DNA from: an uncultured Pelagibacteraceae bacterium
Lineage (GTDB): Bacteria > Pseudomonadota > Alphaproteobacteria > Pelagibacterales > Pelagibacteraceae
Length of the DNA: 64,000 bases
Reading direction: 5' to 3'
Assembly (NCBI GenBank): GCA_902530635.1
Contig: CACABC010000004.1
Coordinates: forward strand, 34,648-98,647
The notes beneath the pieces are model-generated. The model was not told where the DNA came from. It saw only the letters and a list, made by a program, of their open reading frames with translations, and made no database searches. Every line of letters begins with the position of its first letter. Positions within the stretch are counted from its first letter, which is position 1. Below are positions 19,474 to 28,055 of the stretch, in pieces. Made by a program: the position numbers and the translations under genes.

Positions 19474-20142
19474 ATGTCTGAGCAATTAACTTTTAAATTC
19501 CCTTTTAAAAAAAATTATTTGAGCCAAGATTTTTATGTTTCAGAAAATAATTTTAGTGCTTTTCAACTAATCGAAAACTGGCCAAATTGGCCTAGCAGGC
19601 TTGTAAATATTTTTGGTCCAACTGGGTGTGGTAAAACACATCTTATAAATATTTTAAAAAGTAAAATTCAATCTAAAATTATATTAGCTAAAGATGTTAA
19701 TACAGAAACTTTATTACAGTTCAAAATAGTAGAATGTTTAATAATTGATGATTTTAATAATAATATTGATGAAAAAACATTATATTCTATAATAAACTTA
19801 TCACTTCAAGATAATAAATATTTAATAATTAATTCTCAAGCTTCTTTGAAAAGATCTAAAACCGAATTAGAGGATTTAAAGTCAAGACTTAAAAGTTTTG
19901 TAGATATTGGTATTAATCTTCCAACAGATGATATGATAAGAGTAATTTTAACAAAAAATTTTTCAGACAAACAAATTCAAATAAGTGAAAAAAATATTGA
20001 ATACGTACTTAAGAATATTGAAAGGTCTTATGAAAAAATTAATTTATTTTCACATTCTATAGATGGCTTGTCTTTAACAAAAGCGCAGCCTATTAATCTT
20101 CAATTAATAAAGAAAGTTTTAAACGAATTAAGTTTCCAATAA
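19474..20142 (+). CDS. hda: DnaA-like regulatory inactivator (Hda/DnaA-family ATPase)
   Basis: 222 residues. AAA+ fold related to DnaA domain III without the DNA-binding domain IV. Walker A GPTGCGKTH is near 48-56 and Walker B CLIIDDF near 88-94. Hda acts with the sliding clamp to stimulate ATP hydrolysis by DnaA and block re-initiation. A QLTFKFPFK segment near residue 4 resembles a clamp-binding motif (Q-L-x-F type), supporting the Hda assignment. It lies between DUF2066 and aspS. Confidence 0.87.
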   Translation: MSEQLTFKFPFKKNYLSQDFYVSENNFSAFQLIENWPNWPSRLVNIFGPTGCGKTHLINILKSKIQSKIILAKDVNTETLLQFKIVECLIIDDFNNNIDEKTLYSIINLSLQDNKYLIINSQASLKRSKTELEDLKSRLKSFVDIGINLPTDDMIRVILTKNFSDKQIQISEKNIEYVLKNIERSYEKINLFSHSIDGLSLTKAQPINLQLIKKVLNELSFQ

Positions 20143-20148
20143 AAATTT

Positions 20149-21945
20149 ATGAATAAATTCAGAACTCATAACTGTTCAGAACTATCAGAGAAAGATATTA
20201 AGAAAAATATTAAACTTTCTGGATGGATACACAGAAAGAGAGATCATGGAAATTTACTTTTTATTGATATTCGTGATCACTTTGGCATTACTCAATGTGT
20301 AATAGAAAATAAAGATAAAAATTTTAAAATTTTAGAAAAATTAAAACCAGAGTCTGTAATTTTAGTTGATGGAGAGGTTATAAAGAGGTCAAAGGAAACA
20401 GAAAACAAAGAATTAAAAACAGGTATGATCGAAGTTAAAATTAAAAACCTTCAAGTTCTCTCTGAAGCTAAAGAATTACCCATGCCCGTTTTTGGTGAAC
20501 AGGATTATCCAGAAGAGATAAGATTAAAATATAGATTTATTGATTTAAGAAGAAATGAAATGCATGAGAATATTAAACTTAGATCTAATGTTTTGTCTTT
20601 TATAAGATCTAAAATGATAAAGAATAAGTTTTTAGAATTTCAAACACCTATTCTTACGGCTTCAAGTCCGGAAGGTGCTCGAGATTTTTTGGTTCCAAGT
20701 AGAGTTCATCCAGGAAAATTCTATGCTTTGCCACAGGCACCACAACAATTCAAACAGATGATAATGATATCAGGTTTTGATAGATATTTTCAAATTGCAC
20801 CTTGTTTTAGAGATGAAGATGGTAGAGCTGATCGTAGCCCTGGAGAACACTATCAATTAGATATGGAAATGTCATTTGTAGAACAAGAAGATTTATTCAA
20901 GGTTGTTGAGCCTATTTTTTATGAATTATTCAGTGAATTTGGAAAAGGAAAAAAAATAAACAAAACACCTTTTCCTCGAATAAAATATAAAGACTCCCTA
21001 GAAAAATATGGAACAGATAAACCAGATTTAAGAAATCCGATAGAACTTACTGATGTTACCAATATATTTAACTCAAAAAATGTTAAACTTAAAATTTTTA
21101 AGGACATCATAGCAAAAGGTGGAATTGTAAAAGCTATACCGGTACCAAACACTTTTTCAAAACCTAGAAGTTTTTTTGATACTTTAAACAATTGGGCTAT
21201 TAGCGAAGGCGCTAGCGGTTTAGCCTATATCACTTTTGAGAAAGATAAAAATAAGATAGTAGGCAAGGGACCTATTGCCAAATTTTTCTCTGAAAGTGCT
21301 GTTTTAGACCTAATGAAAAACTGTAAAATTACTGAAAAGGACTCAGTGTTTTTTGTATGTAATAAGGAGAAAGAAGCAAATAAATTTGCTGGTATAGCCA
21401 GACAAAAAATTGGAGAGGAGTTAAAATTAATTGATCAAAATAGTTTTAATTTTTGTTGGATTACTGATTACCCGATGTATGAATATGATGAAAAAGAGAA
21501 AAAAATAGATTTTAGTCACAATCCTTTTTCAATGCCGCAAGCAGAAATAAATGATTTTGATAAGATTGATCCATTAAAAGTTTTAGCATACCAATATGAT
21601 TTAGTATGTAACGGTTACGAATTGTCCTCAGGTGCTATAAGAAACCATATACCAGAGTATTTATTTAAAGTTTTTGCAAAAGTTGGTTATTCGAGAAATA
21701 TGGTTGAGAAAAATTTTTCTGGCATGATCAAAGCACTTTCTTATGGAGCACCACCTCATGGTGGCATGGCCCCAGGAATTGATAGGATAGTAATGCTTTT
21801 AGCTGGACAAAAGAATATAAGAGAAGTAACTTTATTCCCTTTGACCCAAAACGCTGAGGACTTATTAATGGAAGCACCATCAGAAATTAGTGATGAACAA
21901 TTGAAAGAGCTAAGTATTAAAACTGTTCTAAAAAAAAAGAACTAA
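20149..21945 (+). CDS. aspS: Aspartyl-tRNA synthetase
   Basis: 598 residues, normal bacterial length including the GAD insertion domain. OB-fold N-terminus ([20 protein letters not shown], about 24-44), class II motif 2 ([19 protein letters not shown]) and motif 3 ([14 protein letters not shown]) near the C-terminus. It probably charges both Asp and Asn tRNAs if the genome uses GatCAB, which cannot be judged here. It overlaps the convergent downstream gene by 4 bases. Confidence 0.97.
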   Translation: MNKFRTHNCSELSEKDIKKNIKLSGWIHRKRDHGNLLFIDIRDHFGITQCVIENKDKNFKILEKLKPESVILVDGEVIKRSKETENKELKTGMIEVKIKNLQVLSEAKELPMPVFGEQDYPEEIRLKYRFIDLRRNEMHENIKLRSNVLSFIRSKMIKNKFLEFQTPILTASSPEGARDFLVPSRVHPGKFYALPQAPQQFKQMIMISGFDRYFQIAPCFRDEDGRADRSPGEHYQLDMEMSFVEQEDLFKVVEPIFYELFSEFGKGKKINKTPFPRIKYKDSLEKYGTDKPDLRNPIELTDVTNIFNSKNVKLKIFKDIIAKGGIVKAIPVPNTFSKPRSFFDTLNNWAISEGASGLAYITFEKDKNKIVGKGPIAKFFSESAVLDLMKNCKITEKDSVFFVCNKEKEANKFAGIARQKIGEELKLIDQNSFNFCWITDYPMYEYDEKEKKIDFSHNPFSMPQAEINDFDKIDPLKVLAYQYDLVCNGYELSSGAIRNHIPEYLFKVFAKVGYSRNMVEKNFSGMIKALSYGAPPHGGMAPGIDRIVMLLAGQKNIREVTLFPLTQNAEDLLMEAPSEISDEQLKELSIKTVLKKKN

Positions 21946-22772
21946 CTCTTACTTTTTAAATTTATCCTAACATCACTTAAGTCGACCAATTTTTCTTCGT
22001 AATTACTCCTAACAAAACCCTTGCTTGTAATATTTTTAACAATCTTTAAGAACTGATCATCTTTTGCATCATCTTTTTTCACTTCAGCGTTAGATATGTT
22101 GGGAGTATGAGCCAATTGCTCTTTTCCTAAATAGGATATTGCAAGTTCTCTAAATATATAATCAAGTATTGAAGTAGCACTCAAAATTCTATCATTTCCA
22201 TAAACTTTACCTGATGGTTCAAATTTTGTATCTAAAAATGCATCTACAAACTCTTCTAGAGGCACTCCATATTGTAGACCTAGAGAAATAGCTATAGCAA
22301 AATTATTCGTCAAAGCTTTTACTAGTTCGCCTTCCTTATTTGTATCAATGAATATTTCTCCAATTTTTCCATCATCGTATTCTCCAGTATGTAAATATAT
22401 TTTATGATCACCAATTGTTGCCTTTTGAATATATCCTTTTCTTCTATCTGGCATTTGAAATCTTTTTCCTAGGTCTTTGGTTTTATTAATCGTTGACTTT
22501 TTTGAACTAACTTCAGAAATTTTGTCAATAATCTTATTTTCATTATTTTTGGAGTGATTTATTTTAACATTGTTAGGTAGATTAATTTTTTTAGATGCTT
22601 TTTCATCAGAAGCTTTTTTTGTTTTTCTATTATTAACTGTTACATTTACTATTTCTACTCTACCGTCTTTTCTATTATCGATATCTGCAAGAGCTTTTTC
22701 GTTTAACTCCTCAAGTTCGTGTACTATCTTAAAAGTGCATGTATAATGGGTTTCGACCAAAAATTTTGACAT
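21942..22772 (-). CDS. Stand-alone NrdJ C-terminal-like (TSCPD domain) protein
   Basis: 276 residues. The first 50 residues ([21 protein letters not shown]) and a low-complexity basic linker (50-105) precede a region at about 112-225 that closely resembles the C-terminal part of adenosylcobalamin-dependent (class II) ribonucleotide reductase Nrd[48 protein letters not shown] and [13 protein letters not shown]. The catalytic NrdJ barrel is absent, so it cannot reduce ribonucleotides by itself. A class I nrdA lies at the right end of this window. The role of such stand-alone proteins is not known to me. Divergent from the NDUFA12 gene. Confidence 0.8.
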   Translation of the reverse strand: MSKFLVETHYTCTFKIVHELEELNEKALADIDNRKDGRVEIVNVTVNNRKTKKASDEKASKKINLPNNVKINHSKNNENKIIDKISEVSSKKSTINKTKDLGKRFQMPDRRKGYIQKATIGDHKIYLHTGEYDDGKIGEIFIDTNKEGELVKALTNNFAIAISLGLQYGVPLEEFVDAFLDTKFEPSGKVYGNDRILSATSILDYIFRELAISYLGKEQLAHTPNISNAEVKKDDAKDDQFLKIVKNITSKGFVRSNYEEKLVDLSDVRINLKSKS

Positions 22773-22890
22773 AATTATTCCTTAATGTTTGTTGAAAGTT
22801 ACAAGGGTTAAGATATATACGATATTAATAATGTGTCTATGCTATTATATTACAATTTAAAATTGTGTGGATTTTTAAAAAACTAAAATA

Positions 22891-23247
22891 ATGATTAAAC
22901 AAATTTTTACATGGTGGAATTCTCAAACAGTAGGAACCTTTATTTATACAATTTTATTTGGAAAATTTGTCGGAAAAGATGATTCTGACAACAAATACTA
23001 CCAAAATAAAAAGGGTAAAAGATGGGTCATTTATAAGGGAGAAATCAATGCTTCAAAGATTGAATCAGACTGGTTTTCCTGGATTCATTATCTAACAGAT
23101 AAAATACCATCAGAAAACCCGGAAAAAAAACATATTTGGCAAAAACCCCACAAAGAAAATAAAACAGGTACAAGCGAAGCTTATAAACCAAATAAAATAA
23201 CTAACAAAAATAATGATTTTAAAAAATATGAGAGTTGGAAACCTTAA
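22891..23247 (+). CDS. NADH:ubiquinone oxidoreductase accessory subunit (NDUFA12 family)
   Basis: 118 residues. The N-terminal WNSQTVGTFIYTILFGKFVGKDDSDNKYY part and RWVIYKGEINASKIESDWFSWIHY (about 49-72) are the NDUFA12/B17.2 signature, with a proline/lysine-rich tail. It is an accessory subunit shared by alphaproteobacterial and mitochondrial complex I, supporting an alphaproteobacterial origin. Overlaps the start region of the DUF2155 gene, its usual neighbour. Confidence 0.92.
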   Translation: MIKQIFTWWNSQTVGTFIYTILFGKFVGKDDSDNKYYQNKKGKRWVIYKGEINASKIESDWFSWIHYLTDKIPSENPEKKHIWQKPHKENKTGTSEAYKPNKITNKNNDFKKYESWKP

Positions 23248-23728
23248 TATATTTTATTTTATACTCATGGTTGTCTTTTTTTTCTCCAACACTTTTTCAC
23301 AAGAAAAAGTGATTTTAGAAAATATTGAGCCAACTTTTGAAGAGGAATCATCTGAGTCGCCAACTAGTTTAGAGTCTGAAGAAACATCAAAAATAAGATC
23401 AATGAATAAATCAAAGATTCAAACCAAGGAAACCATTGTGCGTTTGAGAGCATTAGATAAAATTACAGCAAAAACTTCAGATATTGATATTATTGTAGGA
23501 GAAAAAAAAAAATTTGGATATTTAGAGATTTTTCCAAAAAAATGTGCAAAGTCACAAGATCTTAACGACAAAGGTGTAGTAGCGTACATTCAAGTTAAAG
23601 ACCTTTCTAAAAAAAAAGACGATAAGGTTTTCATCTTTAATGGCTGGACATTTTCATCTAGTCCCACACTTAGGATTTTTGATCACCCAGTTTATGATTT
23701 ATGGGTAACGGGTTGTGAAAATATATAA
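23228..23728 (+). CDS. DUF2155 domain-containing secreted protein
   Basis: About 166 residues from the ATG at 23228 (an ATG five codons upstream at 23213 is possible). A signal peptide spans about 1-24 (NIFYFILMVVFFFSNTFSQ). An acidic linker follows, then the DUF2155 domain: RLRALDKITAKTSDI, FGYLEIFPKKC, FNGWTFSSSPTLRIFDHPVYDLWV. Two cysteines (in KKCAKS and WVTGCEN) could pair in the periplasm. The shorter start removes charged residues before the signal peptide. It is consistently paired with the NDUFA12 gene in alphaproteobacteria; function unknown. Confidence 0.85.
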   Translation: MRVGNLNIFYFILMVVFFFSNTFSQEKVILENIEPTFEEESSESPTSLESEETSKIRSMNKSKIQTKETIVRLRALDKITAKTSDIDIIVGEKKKFGYLEIFPKKCAKSQDLNDKGVVAYIQVKDLSKKKDDKVFIFNGWTFSSSPTLRIFDHPVYDLWVTGCENI

Positions 23729-24904
23729 ATGAAATATTCAGATATCACAAAATTGAAAATTTTCGCACAAGATAAAATTTCAAGATCCGCTAATCCTGCA
23801 GTAGTAAGAAACTCAACAGTTTTTTTTAAAAATATGCAGGAACTTTTAAAACAAGAGAATCTAGTTAAAAAAGGTTCAAAAGTTGATTTTTATGAATATG
23901 GAAGAGCAGGTAATCAAACAACAATTGCTCTTCAAAATTTTATAACCGAATTAGAAAGAGCCCACAGAACATTTCTTACACCAACAGGATTTGGTGGGGT
24001 AGCTTTAGCCATTATGAGTATTTGTCGGCCAGGCGATGAAATTGTTGTAACAGATGCTGTATATGCCCCAACAAGAGCTATTACATCAAAGTTATTAAAA
24101 GAGTTTAAAATAAAAACTCACTTTTATAATCCTGAAAGTATTAAAAATCTTCAAAGTAAAATTAACAAAAAAACAAAAATGATTTTTGTGGAAAATCCTG
24201 GGAGTAATACTTTTGAATTCCAAGATCTTTCTAAAATAATTAAAATTGCAAAAAAAAGAAAAATTATTACTGCAATAGATAATACATGGGGTACGCCATT
24301 TTTAATTAAGCCATTGAATATAGGCTTTGATATGTCAATTTCCTCTGGAACAAAATATCTTTCTGGGCATTCAGATGTCATGCTTGGTAGTTTAGCTGTT
24401 AACAAAAAAGTTTATGAAAGAGTCAGATTCTGTAACAAGCTTTTAGGATATAGAGCATCACCAGATGATTCTTATTTAGTACTTAGAGGTTTGAGAACAC
24501 TAGATATTAGATTAAAAAAACACGAGGAAAATACAAAAAAAATTGTAAACTTTTTGAAAAAGGAAAAAAAAATTAAAGAAATTCTTTATCCACACAAAAA
24601 AGGAAGTGAAAATTATGAGAATTGGAAAAAATATTATTCTGGTTCAACCGGTTTATTTTCAGTAGTTATCAATAGCAAGAACAGAAATTCAATATATAAA
24701 TTTGTTAATTCATTAAAGTTATTTGGTATAGGACAAAGTTGGGGTGGTTTTGAAAGCTTAGTTTTGTATCAAAGCCATGTAATACAAAGAGTATACAAAA
24801 AATATGTTAGGCCAAATCTTCATATAGTAAGGTTCCATATAGGTTTAGAGGATCCAAAAGATTTGATTGAAGATTTAAGAAAAGCAATTAAAAAGATTAA
24901 ATGA
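23729..24904 (+). CDS. metC: Cystathionine beta-lyase (Cys/Met metabolism PLP enzyme)
   Basis: 391 residues, fold-type I PLP enzyme of the Cys/Met family. YGRAGNQTTIALQ near 52-64, the phosphate-binding TGFGGVA near 87, ENPGSNTFEFQDL near 155, and the Schiff-base Lys in SSGTKYLSGHSD near 208. MetC-type enzymes cleave cystathionine to homocysteine, pyruvate and ammonia for methionine synthesis. Substrate choice between cystathionine and other thioethers cannot be settled by eye. It starts directly after the DUF2155 stop and overlaps the MFS gene by 4 bases. Confidence 0.85.
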   Translation: MKYSDITKLKIFAQDKISRSANPAVVRNSTVFFKNMQELLKQENLVKKGSKVDFYEYGRAGNQTTIALQNFITELERAHRTFLTPTGFGGVALAIMSICRPGDEIVVTDAVYAPTRAITSKLLKEFKIKTHFYNPESIKNLQSKINKKTKMIFVENPGSNTFEFQDLSKIIKIAKKRKIITAIDNTWGTPFLIKPLNIGFDMSISSGTKYLSGHSDVMLGSLAVNKKVYERVRFCNKLLGYRASPDDSYLVLRGLRTLDIRLKKHEENTKKIVNFLKKEKKIKEILYPHKKGSENYENWKKYYSGSTGLFSVVINSKNRNSIYKFVNSLKLFGIGQSWGGFESLVLYQSHVIQRVYKKYVRPNLHIVRFHIGLEDPKDLIEDLRKAIKKIK

Positions 24905-26133
24905 AATCAAAATTTTTTCCAAATAAAACAGCACTAATTACTTTAGTTGCTGCTTGTTTTGTTGTTAATGTAACAATGGGTGTTAGACAAACCTTTGGAT
25001 TATTTTCAGGTGATTTTGAAATTGATTGTGGAATTTCTAATACGGAATTTGGTCTTGCGATAGCATTGCACGCATTAATATGGGGAATCGTTACACCTAT
25101 CTTTGGCAGATTTGCTGATAAACATGGTGGGAGTAAAATGGTTATTTTTACGCTGATCATTTATGGCGTTGGTGTTTTAGCTTTAGGTAATAATTTTAAT
25201 ACTGGAACATGGTTTCAAATTAATCTTGGTCTTTTAGTTGGTATAGGTCTCGGTGGGGCCGCAGGAACAATTTTAGCACCTGTTGTAACCAAACACTTTC
25301 CAAATCAAAGTAGAGGAAAAGCTGCTGGTTATGTAACAGCTTTTGGTGGATTAGGAATGTTTATTTTTCCCGTGCTGACAAAATATCTGATGGTTGAAGT
25401 AGGTTGGCAAGGTACCTTTACAGTTTTTGCAATAATTTTATTTTTAATGTGCATACCAGGATTTTTTTTAAAAAAACCAGAGGGCGAAGAACAAGATTTT
25501 ATTGTTGATAAAGAGAAAGTTAAAAGTGATAGTGTAATAAAAGTTTTAAAAGAGTCTTTTGCACACAAAGGCTTTAGATTGTTGGTTTTAGGTTTTTTTG
25601 TCTGCGGATTTCAAATTACTCTAGTCGCAACTCACGTACCAAGATATGTTCAGGATAGAGGACTTGATGATTGGACTGGTTTTGCAATTTTATCACTAAT
25701 AGGTCTTTTTAATATTATTGGCGTTTTAATAATGGGATATCTAAGTGATAAATACAGTAAAAAAATGCTTTTAAGCGGCTTGTATTTTTTTAGGGCAATA
25801 TCGATAATGTTGTTTATATTTTTACCTCCATCAAATATTTCTGCAATAGCTTTCGGAGTAACTTTCGGACTTTTATGGTTGGCTACAGTTCCAGCAACAA
25901 ACGGAATTGTAGCTCAGGTATTTGGTGCTAAGAATTTATCTATGTTATTCGGAATAGTTTTTTTAAATCACCAAATAGGATCTTTTTTAGGAGCGTATTT
26001 GGGAGGAGTTTTTTACGACATGTTTGGGAACTATGATTATGCATGGTATTTAGCAATTTTATTATCGTTTGTTGCAACTCTGCTACATCTCCCAATAGAT
26101 GAAAAACCAATAAGAAGAGAAGCAACAATCTAA
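24901..26133 (+). CDS. MFS transporter
   Basis: 410 residues with about 12 hydrophobic segments. A MFS loop-2 motif is visible in GRFADKHGGSKM (near 72-83) and a second-half [12 protein letters not shown] GYLSDKYSKKM. The middle cytoplasmic loop (about 195-225) is charged. The fold resembles the oxalate/monocarboxylate branch of MFS. The substrate is unknown; the 4-base overlap with metC hints at a sulfur amino acid or organic acid product, which is inference. Confidence 0.85.
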   Translation: MKSKFFPNKTALITLVAACFVVNVTMGVRQTFGLFSGDFEIDCGISNTEFGLAIALHALIWGIVTPIFGRFADKHGGSKMVIFTLIIYGVGVLALGNNFNTGTWFQINLGLLVGIGLGGAAGTILAPVVTKHFPNQSRGKAAGYVTAFGGLGMFIFPVLTKYLMVEVGWQGTFTVFAIILFLMCIPGFFLKKPEGEEQDFIVDKEKVKSDSVIKVLKESFAHKGFRLLVLGFFVCGFQITLVATHVPRYVQDRGLDDWTGFAILSLIGLFNIIGVLIMGYLSDKYSKKMLLSGLYFFRAISIMLFIFLPPSNISAIAFGVTFGLLWLATVPATNGIVAQVFGAKNLSMLFGIVFLNHQIGSFLGAYLGGVFYDMFGNYDYAWYLAILLSFVATLLHLPIDEKPIRREATI

Positions 26134-26186
26134 AGTTGTGGACAATTTTTTTAATTGTTTAATTTAAAATTTAAATTAAAGTATTA

Positions 26187-26203
26187 ATAACGGAGGAAAA
26201 AAA
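26187..26203 (+). promoter_or_regulatory. Strong Shine-Dalgarno site before the CADD-like gene
   Basis: The sequence CGGAGGAAAAAAA directly precedes the ATG at 26204. GGAGG is a near-perfect anti-16S match, unusual in this window, where most genes have weak or no visible ribosome sites. It suggests high translation of the CADD-like protein. Confidence 0.6.
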
Positions 26204-26869
26204 ATGTTTTCAAAACAATTAAATACAAAATTAGATAAATACCACTTGCTAAAACATCCATTCTATAAAGCATGGAATGAAGGTAAATTAAATAGAGAAA
26301 TAATTAAGGATTACGCCGAGCAGTATTATCAACATGTTAAAGCGTTCCCAAGATACATTAGCGCTACACATTCGCTATGTGAGGATATTAGCAAAAGAAA
26401 AATCCTATTAGAAAATTTACAGGACGAGGAAAATCAAAATGCAGATCATCCCAAACTTTGGAAAAACTTTGCTTTAGCAATGGGCGCCGACCCTAAAAAA
26501 ATTGAAAATGTAAAACAGGACTGGTTTACAAAAGAAATGATTGAAAATTTTTTTAATCAAGCAAGATTATCCTATGCTGAAGGATTAGCGTCTCTTTACA
26601 CTTATGAAAGACAAATTCCTGAAATTGCAGAAACTAAAATTAGAGGACTTAAACAATTTTATGGAGTAAGCTCAAAAGAAGGTTTGGAGTTTTTCGAAGC
26701 ACATAAAGCTGCAGACGTTATTCACAGAAAAGAATGTGAAAAACTATTAGACGGATTGTCAGATAAGGAACAAGAAAAAGCAGAACAAGCTTCAATGTAT
26801 ACTGCAAGATATCTATGGAACTTTTTAAGCGGAATGGTTTCAAAACATAAATTGCAAGTTGCTGCTTAG
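26204..26869 (+). CDS. CADD family protein, probable self-sacrificing p-aminobenzoate synthase
   Basis: 221 residues, haem-oxygenase-like helical fold related to TenA/PqqC. It closely matches the chlamydial CADD family by eye: HPFYKAWNEGKL (15-29), YYQHVKAFPRYISATHS, DEENQNADHPKLW, LASLYTYERQIPEIAETKIRGL and the AADVIHRKECE end. In Chlamydia this di-metal oxygenase family makes p-aminobenzoate from one of its own tyrosines, with a lysine giving the amine. The equivalent Tyr21 and Lys145 are present. Metal ligands appear kept (Glu and His in DEEN, EAHKAADVIH). This would supply folate synthesis where pabABC is absent. Monocistronic with a strong ribosome site; tail-to-tail with the M23 gene. 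Confidence 0.82.
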   Translation: MFSKQLNTKLDKYHLLKHPFYKAWNEGKLNREIIKDYAEQYYQHVKAFPRYISATHSLCEDISKRKILLENLQDEENQNADHPKLWKNFALAMGADPKKIENVKQDWFTKEMIENFFNQARLSYAEGLASLYTYERQIPEIAETKIRGLKQFYGVSSKEGLEFFEAHKAADVIHRKECEKLLDGLSDKEQEKAEQASMYTARYLWNFLSGMVSKHKLQVAA

Positions 26870-26870
26870 T

Positions 26871-27668
26871 TTATTTAATATTTAAAACCGTCATTGGATC
26901 TAAACGGGTACCAAACCAATTCAGTCTTACATCAAGGTGAGCACCCGTTGATCTACCGGTTGAACCAACCGTGCCAATCACTTCACCTTGTTTTACTTTT
27001 TGGCCTTTTTTTACATAGATTTTTTGCATATGCATATACAAAGTAGATATTCCATGTCCATGATCAAAAATTAATGTACCTCCAGTATAAAATAAATCAT
27101 CCTCAACCATGGTTGCTGTACCATCAAGCATTGCTTTTATTTCGGTTCCTTCTTTAGCAGCAAAATCAATTCCGTAATGTGGCCATTTTGGCTTCCCATT
27201 TAAAATTCTTTGACTACCATACACACCAGTAATAATTGCTTTTTCTAAGGGTGGTTTAAATTTATTTTTAAAGAAAGTCAGATTACTATTCACAGATCTA
27301 GCATCTGATATTATTTTATTTTCATTCTTAATTCTTTCATAAACCTCTTTTGGAGGAGTAACCTTCTTTTCTGGTAGGCCATCAATTCTTTGAATTTTAT
27401 ACTCACGTTTTTTTATTTTTTTGACAATTTTCTGTTTTTTACCATCTTTTTTTGTTGTGATGATAATGTCGTACTTTCTATCTCTACCTATCCCAAAGGC
27501 AAAGTATCCATCCTTAGTTACTTTAACCTTTTTCTTATCAATCCAAATTTCAGTTTGAGGTTGTGTCTTTCCGATTATGAAGTGGCCTTGTACAAATTTG
27601 CCATCAAAACTTAAAGCATTAAGTGTAGATGGAGCAAGAAGTGCAAATAAAAAAATAATTCTTAACAT
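26871..27668 (-). CDS. M23 family (LytM-type) metallopeptidase
   Basis: 265 residues with a signal peptide (1-19). An N-terminal beta domain (20-110) is followed by the M23 domain (about 145-265). The first zinc motif is intact (HYGIDFAAKEGTEI). The second has LYMHMQK and GSTGRSTGAHLDVRLNW, where the usual HLH is HLD. The protein probably cuts or remodels peptidoglycan in the periplasm, or activates another hydrolase if the site is inactive. Tail-to-tail with the CADD-like gene, 1 base apart. Confidence 0.88.
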   Translation of the reverse strand: MLRIIFLFALLAPSTLNALSFDGKFVQGHFIIGKTQPQTEIWIDKKKVKVTKDGYFAFGIGRDRKYDIIITTKKDGKKQKIVKKIKKREYKIQRIDGLPEKKVTPPKEVYERIKNENKIISDARSVNSNLTFFKNKFKPPLEKAIITGVYGSQRILNGKPKWPHYGIDFAAKEGTEIKAMLDGTATMVEDDLFYTGGTLIFDHGHGISTLYMHMQKIYVKKGQKVKQGEVIGTVGSTGRSTGAHLDVRLNWFGTRLDPMTVLNIK

Positions 27669-27725
27669 TGTTTTAATTTTAAACTTATTGTACTTTATAA
27701 GTATTAAATTTTAAAAGAAGAAAAT

Positions 27726-28049
27726 ATGGCTAAATTTTATACAATGGGTTGTTATACCGATAAAGGATTGGCAGGCTTTATAAATAATCCTTCGACAAAT
27801 AGAAAAGCAGCTACTCAAGCTTTAGTAGAGGCAGGTGGAGCAAAGATGATTGACTATTCTCTTTTAAGAGGTGCGTTCGATTTTATTGCTGTTTTAGAAG
27901 GTACATTTGAACAAATGGCTGCAGCGAAAATGGTTGCAGTTTCAAGTGGAACTGTTAAAAATTTTACTATTCTTGAGCAAGCGGATTTAAATAAAATTGC
28001 TGATACAGCTAAAAAAATGGCATCAACTTATAAAGCTCCAGGAAAATAG
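27726..28049 (+). CDS. GYD domain-containing protein
   Basis: 107 residues, no signal or membrane helix. The start KFYTMGCYTDKGLAGFINNPSTNRKAA and the SLLRGAFDFIAVLEG segment (about 45-60) match the small GYD-domain alpha/beta ferredoxin-like family. No catalytic function is established for this family. It lies 6 bases before an omega-aminotransferase gene, suggesting a joint role in amine metabolism. Confidence 0.75.
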   Translation: MAKFYTMGCYTDKGLAGFINNPSTNRKAATQALVEAGGAKMIDYSLLRGAFDFIAVLEGTFEQMAAAKMVAVSSGTVKNFTILEQADLNKIADTAKKMASTYKAPGK

Positions 28050-28055
28050 ATAACT

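Noticed and set aside
22852..22866. Palindrome ACAATTTAAAATTGT upstream of the NDUFA12 gene
   Set aside because: Perfect inverted repeat, but made almost only of A and T in a very AT-rich gap, so likely chance; no regulator is linked to it.
23729..24904. SAM-V or other riboswitch before the methionine-related gene metC
   Set aside because: metC begins directly after the preceding stop, leaving no leader space; no riboswitch core was seen.
26134..26160. Terminator hairpin after the MFS gene (TTGTGGACAATTTTTTT)
   Set aside because: The stem would be only four A/T-rich pairs with a two-base loop, too weak to be convincing.
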